Below are positions 61,378 through 64,000 of a DNA stretch of 64,000 nucleotides, piece after piece. The position numbers and the translations under genes are program-made. A model generated the notes under the pieces. It saw nothing but the letters and a program-made list of their open reading frames with translations. It was not told the origin of the DNA and searched no databases. This DNA comes from an uncultured Prevotellaceae bacterium (GTDB lineage Bacteria > Bacteroidota > Bacteroidia > Bacteroidales > Muribaculaceae). The stretch is taken from assembly GCA_900318255.1 (NCBI GenBank), contig ONJX01000011.1, positions 1 through 64,000 on the forward strand. Direction: 5' to 3'. The stretch's first letter is position 1, and every line of letters begins with the position of its first letter.

Positions 61378-62277
61378 TTAGACCACAAATGCCAGCAACA
61401 TGATGATTGTGAAAATGAGCATGTTGATGGCGGTGAGGCCTAGCAGGGGGTTGAGCCTGGCACCCTGGCGATGGTTGAGCATGGACCATATTGCCACATG
61501 GAAAATGAGATATATTACTGGCGCCACAAAAGTCCACTTGGGGAGCGTAGTCTTGTCGCCTATATACACTATTACCCACAATGGCGAGAGCATGGCAATC
61601 GCCATGAATCCGTTGAACATATAGGCCACCGAAGCCAGTTGGCGCCCAAAGATCACCACAGCCGTGTTCTTGCCAGCCTCTTTGTCATCGTCCATGTCGC
61701 GGTAGTTATTCACCAGCAGCACATTCACTCCCATAAAACCTATGGTCATCGACGCGAGAGTGGCCAGGGCATCGAAGCTTTGGTCGGCAATGACATAATA
61801 GCTGGCAATGACAGGTACCACGCCATAGAAGAGGAAAACGGTGAACTCGCCTAGCCCATGATAAGACAAGGGGTAAGGCCCGGTGCTGTAGGCAAGCACA
61901 CAAGCTGCTATGAGCACTCCCACAGGAATGATTTTCCAGCCCCCGTAAGGGATAAGGCAACATCCCACTGCGCAAGCCACAGCCAGTGTGAGGTAGGTGA
62001 CATTGCGTAGCGTGGTGGGCTTGATGTCTCCCTCGGTAACGCCACGCCGTGGGCCCACGCGCCCTTTCTTGTCGGTGCCTTTCTTGTAGTCGTAATATTC
62101 GTTGGCAAAATTCGACGCCACCTGAGCAAGCAGGGCAAACACAAGGCACAGCAGCGCCGGAGCCCACTTAAAGCGGCCTTGCCAAGCCGCAATGCCAATG
62201 GCCATGAGCACACCGCTCATCGACACTGGCAGGGTGCGCAGGCGCATTGCCTCGAGCCATATCTTGATTTGTTTCAT
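61378..62277 (-). CDS. menA: 1,4-dihydroxy-2-naphthoate prenyltransferase
   Basis: 299 residues, UbiA-superfamily membrane enzyme with eight to nine helices. The two Asp-rich motifs are NEYYDYKKGTDKKG (about 60-73) and NNYRDMDDDKEAGK (about 190-203). Attaches the isoprenoid chain in menaquinone synthesis at the inner membrane. Its ATG overlaps the stop of the lipoprotein gene upstream by 4 bases, so the two are coupled. Confidence 0.93.
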   Translation of the reverse strand: MKQIKIWLEAMRLRTLPVSMSGVLMAIGIAAWQGRFKWAPALLCLVFALLAQVASNFANEYYDYKKGTDKKGRVGPRRGVTEGDIKPTTLRNVTYLTLAVACAVGCCLIPYGGWKIIPVGVLIAACVLAYSTGPYPLSYHGLGEFTVFLFYGVVPVIASYYVIADQSFDALATLASMTIGFMGVNVLLVNNYRDMDDDKEAGKNTAVVIFGRQLASVAYMFNGFMAIAMLSPLWVIVYIGDKTTLPKWTFVAPVIYLIFHVAIWSMLNHRQGARLNPLLGLTAINMLIFTIIMLLAFVV

Positions 62278-62792
62278 TTCTTAACCTGCTGTTTTGACGA
62301 TATACTGGTAAGCACCCATGCCATGGGCACTAGCACCTTCATTTTCATGTATTTGCCAGGATTGTTGGCAAAAGTTGCTGCTGCCGAGATGTCGTCAAAG
62401 CCTTGTGCCACGACACAGTAGGTCTTCTCTGATGCGACATATACCACATAGGCTGGCAGGTGCTCCTGCTGTCGCAGGCGGTCACGGCAGCTCATTGCGT
62501 TAAACTTCTGCTGAAACTCGGCAACTACTACGCCATATTTTTTTGCCACTTCGGGCTTGTCGTCGGTGATGTTGAAATAAAGGTTCCGCAAGCGAATGCT
62601 ATCACCATCAACCACATAGTTATATTGTGTGCGCTTTGCCAAGTCCTGCTCATACAGCTCACCGCGCTCGCCACTGCGATTAAGCTCGATAGTTTTCTCA
62701 TAACTGTCGCGATAGTTCTTCTCAGTGGTGTGGCACGACGCCAACATCGCCACAACAGTCGTCACCAGAATGATATTAAAAAATTTCATCAT
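62274..62792 (-). CDS. Small lipoprotein with SPOR-like C-terminus
   Basis: 172 residues. Lipobox LASC (MKFFNIILVTTVVAMLASC; a second Met precedes). The C-terminal about 75 residues (AYVVYVASEKTYCVVAQGF...ANNPGKYMKMKVLVP) resemble a SPOR-type peptidoglycan-binding fold, though I cannot confirm it. Between is a charged helical part. Overlaps menA by 4 bases. A -7 box (62815-62822) precedes it. Confidence 0.7.
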   Translation of the reverse strand: MMKFFNIILVTTVVAMLASCHTTEKNYRDSYEKTIELNRSGERGELYEQDLAKRTQYNYVVDGDSIRLRNLYFNITDDKPEVAKKYGVVVAEFQQKFNAMSCRDRLRQQEHLPAYVVYVASEKTYCVVAQGFDDISAAATFANNPGKYMKMKVLVPMAWVLTSISSKQQVKK

Positions 62793-62814
62793 AGCATTAT
62801 GTGTTTTCTCACTG

Positions 62815-62822
62815 CAAAGTTA
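62815..62822 (-). promoter_or_regulatory. Promoter -7 box (TAACTTTG) for lipoprotein-menA operon
   Basis: The reverse complement matches TAnnTTTG, 23 bases upstream of the start. Confidence 0.6.
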
Positions 62823-62894
62823 TTGTTTTTTGCATTTCTGTCAAAAAAAATAACGGCAATATCACACATCTTAACAATAACTTAAGTCACGAGC

Positions 62895-63425
62895 TTAGCG
62901 GGTGGCAAAGTAGCGCCACAACGGGGCAAGCATCAGAGCTTGCTTGAGCGTGTCGCTCTTGAGCATTTCGAGAACCTGCTCACGTGTGAGCAAAACCACT
63001 TCAATGTCCTCGGTGCGGTCGAGGTGCTGCTCTTGCAGCAGAGTCACTCCTGTGGCTATGAAGCAGTGAGTAAGATTGTTGCAGGTGCTAGGGTTTTGAC
63101 CTATAGTCATGAACTCTTGCCATTGACCGCCACCGTAACCCGTCTCCTCCAGCAACTCGCGGCGCGCGCCGTCCTCGGGGCTCTCGTTAGGCTCAATGAC
63201 ACCAGCACATAGCTCAACAGAGTCGAGATCGAGGGCATAGCGGTATTGGCGCACAAAGACGAAGTGACCGTCAGCAGTAATGGCTATGACGTTCACCCAG
63301 TCGGGATACTCGAGCACATAGAACTCGTCGTTGATTTCGCCGTTAGGCAACTGCACCACGTCGCGCCTAGCAGTGAGCCACGGACGCCGGATGATGTACT
63401 GGCTCTTGAGAGTTTTCCAGCGCAT
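62895..63425 (-). CDS. NUDIX hydrolase (ADP-ribose pyrophosphatase-like)
   Basis: 176 residues. The NUDIX box is GVIEPNESPEDGARRELLEETG (about 85-106), with G, E, RE and EE at the required places. The preceding VFVRQYRYALDLDSVELCAG (RQYR and E for the substrate) fits ADP-ribose or GDP-mannose pyrophosphatases. Substrate not determined. Cytoplasmic. The spacer upstream of the start is filled by a GAGTT tandem repeat. Confidence 0.88.
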   Translation of the reverse strand: MRWKTLKSQYIIRRPWLTARRDVVQLPNGEINDEFYVLEYPDWVNVIAITADGHFVFVRQYRYALDLDSVELCAGVIEPNESPEDGARRELLEETGYGGGQWQEFMTIGQNPSTCNNLTHCFIATGVTLLQEQHLDRTEDIEVVLLTREQVLEMLKSDTLKQALMLAPLWRYFATR

Positions 63426-63430
63426 AGTCT

Positions 63431-63496
63431 TTTGAGTTTAGAGTTAAAAGTTGAGAATTGAAAGTTTAGAGTTGAGAGTTAAGAGTTGAGAGTTTT
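63431..63496. repeat. GAGTTNAGA-type degenerate tandem repeat
   Basis: Seven to eight units of (G)AGTT(G/A)AGA(A/G), period 7-10, immediately upstream of the NUDIX start. Confidence 0.75.
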
Positions 63497-63692
63497 AGGG
63501 CCGTCTCATGTTCTCCTTCTCCCCTACCCTTATAGCACTCACATAAATCACGGATAAATCTCTCTTTAGCAGCAATTATCGATTGAGGAAATTGCCACAT
63601 ATAAAAGTAACTGTGTCTTAAGAATGAGAAGATAATCCGTTTTTACTGTGGCAATTTAAAAGTTTTTAAATTGAACGATATGGAATGAAATT

Positions 63693-63732
63693 TTAATAAA
63701 AACTCGCAACTGTTATAGACAAGACTGCGAGT
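63693..63732 (-). terminator. Terminator after DegT-type aminotransferase
   Basis: ACTCGCA (63726-63732 read on minus) pairs with TGCGAGT (63702-63708) across a 17-base loop, followed by TTTTATT on the minus strand. Confidence 0.65.
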
Positions 63733-63757
63733 AAAATAAATGAAACGAATAGTATCT

Positions 63758-64000
63758 TTATTTTTTGGCTTGCTTGATAGTTTCAACGATATAAGCTAAA
63801 TCTTCGTCGGTTACCATGGGGCCACTTGGCAGGCACAGACCCACCTTGAACAGGGCTTCGCTCACACCGTTGACGTAGGCTGGAGCATCTTTGAAAACCG
63901 GCTGCATGTGCATAGGTTTCCACAGAGGGCGCGACTCGATGTTGGCTTTGTCAAGAACCTGGCGCAACTGCTCATAGTCCATGCCAAACTTGTTGGGGTC
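63758..64000 (-). CDS. DegT/DnrJ/EryC1-type PLP aminotransferase, C-terminal part
   Basis: The visible 80 residues begin DPNKFGMDYEQLRQVLDKANIESRPLWKPMH and end in CLPSGPMVTDEDLAYIVETIKQ. The WKPMHxQPxF...A..L...G.CLPSG pattern is typical of the C-terminus of PLP-dependent sugar aminotransferases that make amino sugars for surface polysaccharides (pglC/pglE-like). The gene continues beyond the right edge. A terminator follows. Confidence 0.85.
   Translation of the reverse strand, partial: DPNKFGMDYEQLRQVLDKANIESRPLWKPMHMQPVFKDAPAYVNGVSEALFKVGLCLPSGPMVTDEDLAYIVETIKQAKK

Larger units (their letters stand above)
63426..63757. other. Intergenic region between NUDIX and aminotransferase genes
   Basis: Apart from the tandem repeat (63431-63496) and the terminator at 63702-63732, I see nothing in it. 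No ORF is convincing. Confidence 0.5.

Overview
The window comes from a Bacteroidales bacterium. Three things point there. Promoters have the Bacteroidetes form (TAnnTTTG at -7, seen at more than a dozen places). There is a full type IX secretion (T9SS/gliding) cluster porT-sprF-gldK-gldL-gldM-gldN. Several large secreted proteins end in T9SS type-A-like sorting tails. Core genes are GC-rich at third codon positions and intergenic regions are AT-rich. Gene order (sppA-lpxK-punA-thiL; threonylcarbamoyl-AMP synthase-sugar transferase-ClC-fmt) is of a Muribaculaceae/Prevotellaceae-like type. The family assignment is inference; no rRNA is present to settle it.

Layout. 1-3.1 kb is accessory-looking: a small hypothetical gene, a truncated gene tail, an array of AGTGCA-box repeats ahead of a structured small RNA (6S/Bacteroidales-1-like), a Bor-LysM lipoprotein and an AAA ATPase. 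3.2-6.0 kb is a four-subunit 2-oxoacid:ferredoxin oxidoreductase operon. 6.2-9.0 kb is a secreted M6 metalloprotease. 9.3-11.0 kb is glnS. 11.2-15.9 kb is a tightly packed four-gene run: an HU protein, a membrane-anchored HU-LysM protein, a RecQ helicase fused to a ComF-type phosphoribosyltransferase, and a DprA protein. The last two are AT-rich and look acquired; they resemble an elaborated ShosTA-like (PRTase + DprA) anti-phage or toxin-antitoxin module and are the most exciting part of the window. 16-21.5 kb (thiL, punA, lpxK, sppA) and 22-27 kb (fmt, ClC channel, undecaprenyl-phosphate sugar transferase, tsaC-type gene) are housekeeping operons on the minus strand. 27.2-34.8 kb holds a flavinylated FMN-binding protein, a 48-residue membrane protein, secreted T9SS cargo, a bile-acid:sodium-symporter-family transporter, a porin and an LRR protein. 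34.8-44.6 kb is one 3264-residue T9SS surface protein. After tRNA-Arg(UCU) come queA, an ABC exporter, a DPP-IV peptidase, a glycosyltransferase, an acyltransferase and the T9SS core operon (51.4-61.0 kb). The right end has menA, a lipoprotein, a NUDIX hydrolase and the end of a DegT-type aminotransferase.

The genes fit together as an anaerobic gut-type lifestyle: ferredoxin-linked amino-acid/2-oxoacid oxidation, menaquinone synthesis, lipid A and polysaccharide synthesis, and a T9SS exporting proteases and giant surface proteins encoded in the same window.

Intergenic DNA is unusually rich in repeats. There is a perfect 20-bp palindrome family (GGACAAGGCRCGCCTTGTCC), several unrelated short-period tandem repeats lying just upstream of start codons, a MITE-like element with perfect 17-bp terminal inverted repeats (17017-17352), and a cluster of small 3-nt-loop hairpins (21734-22028).
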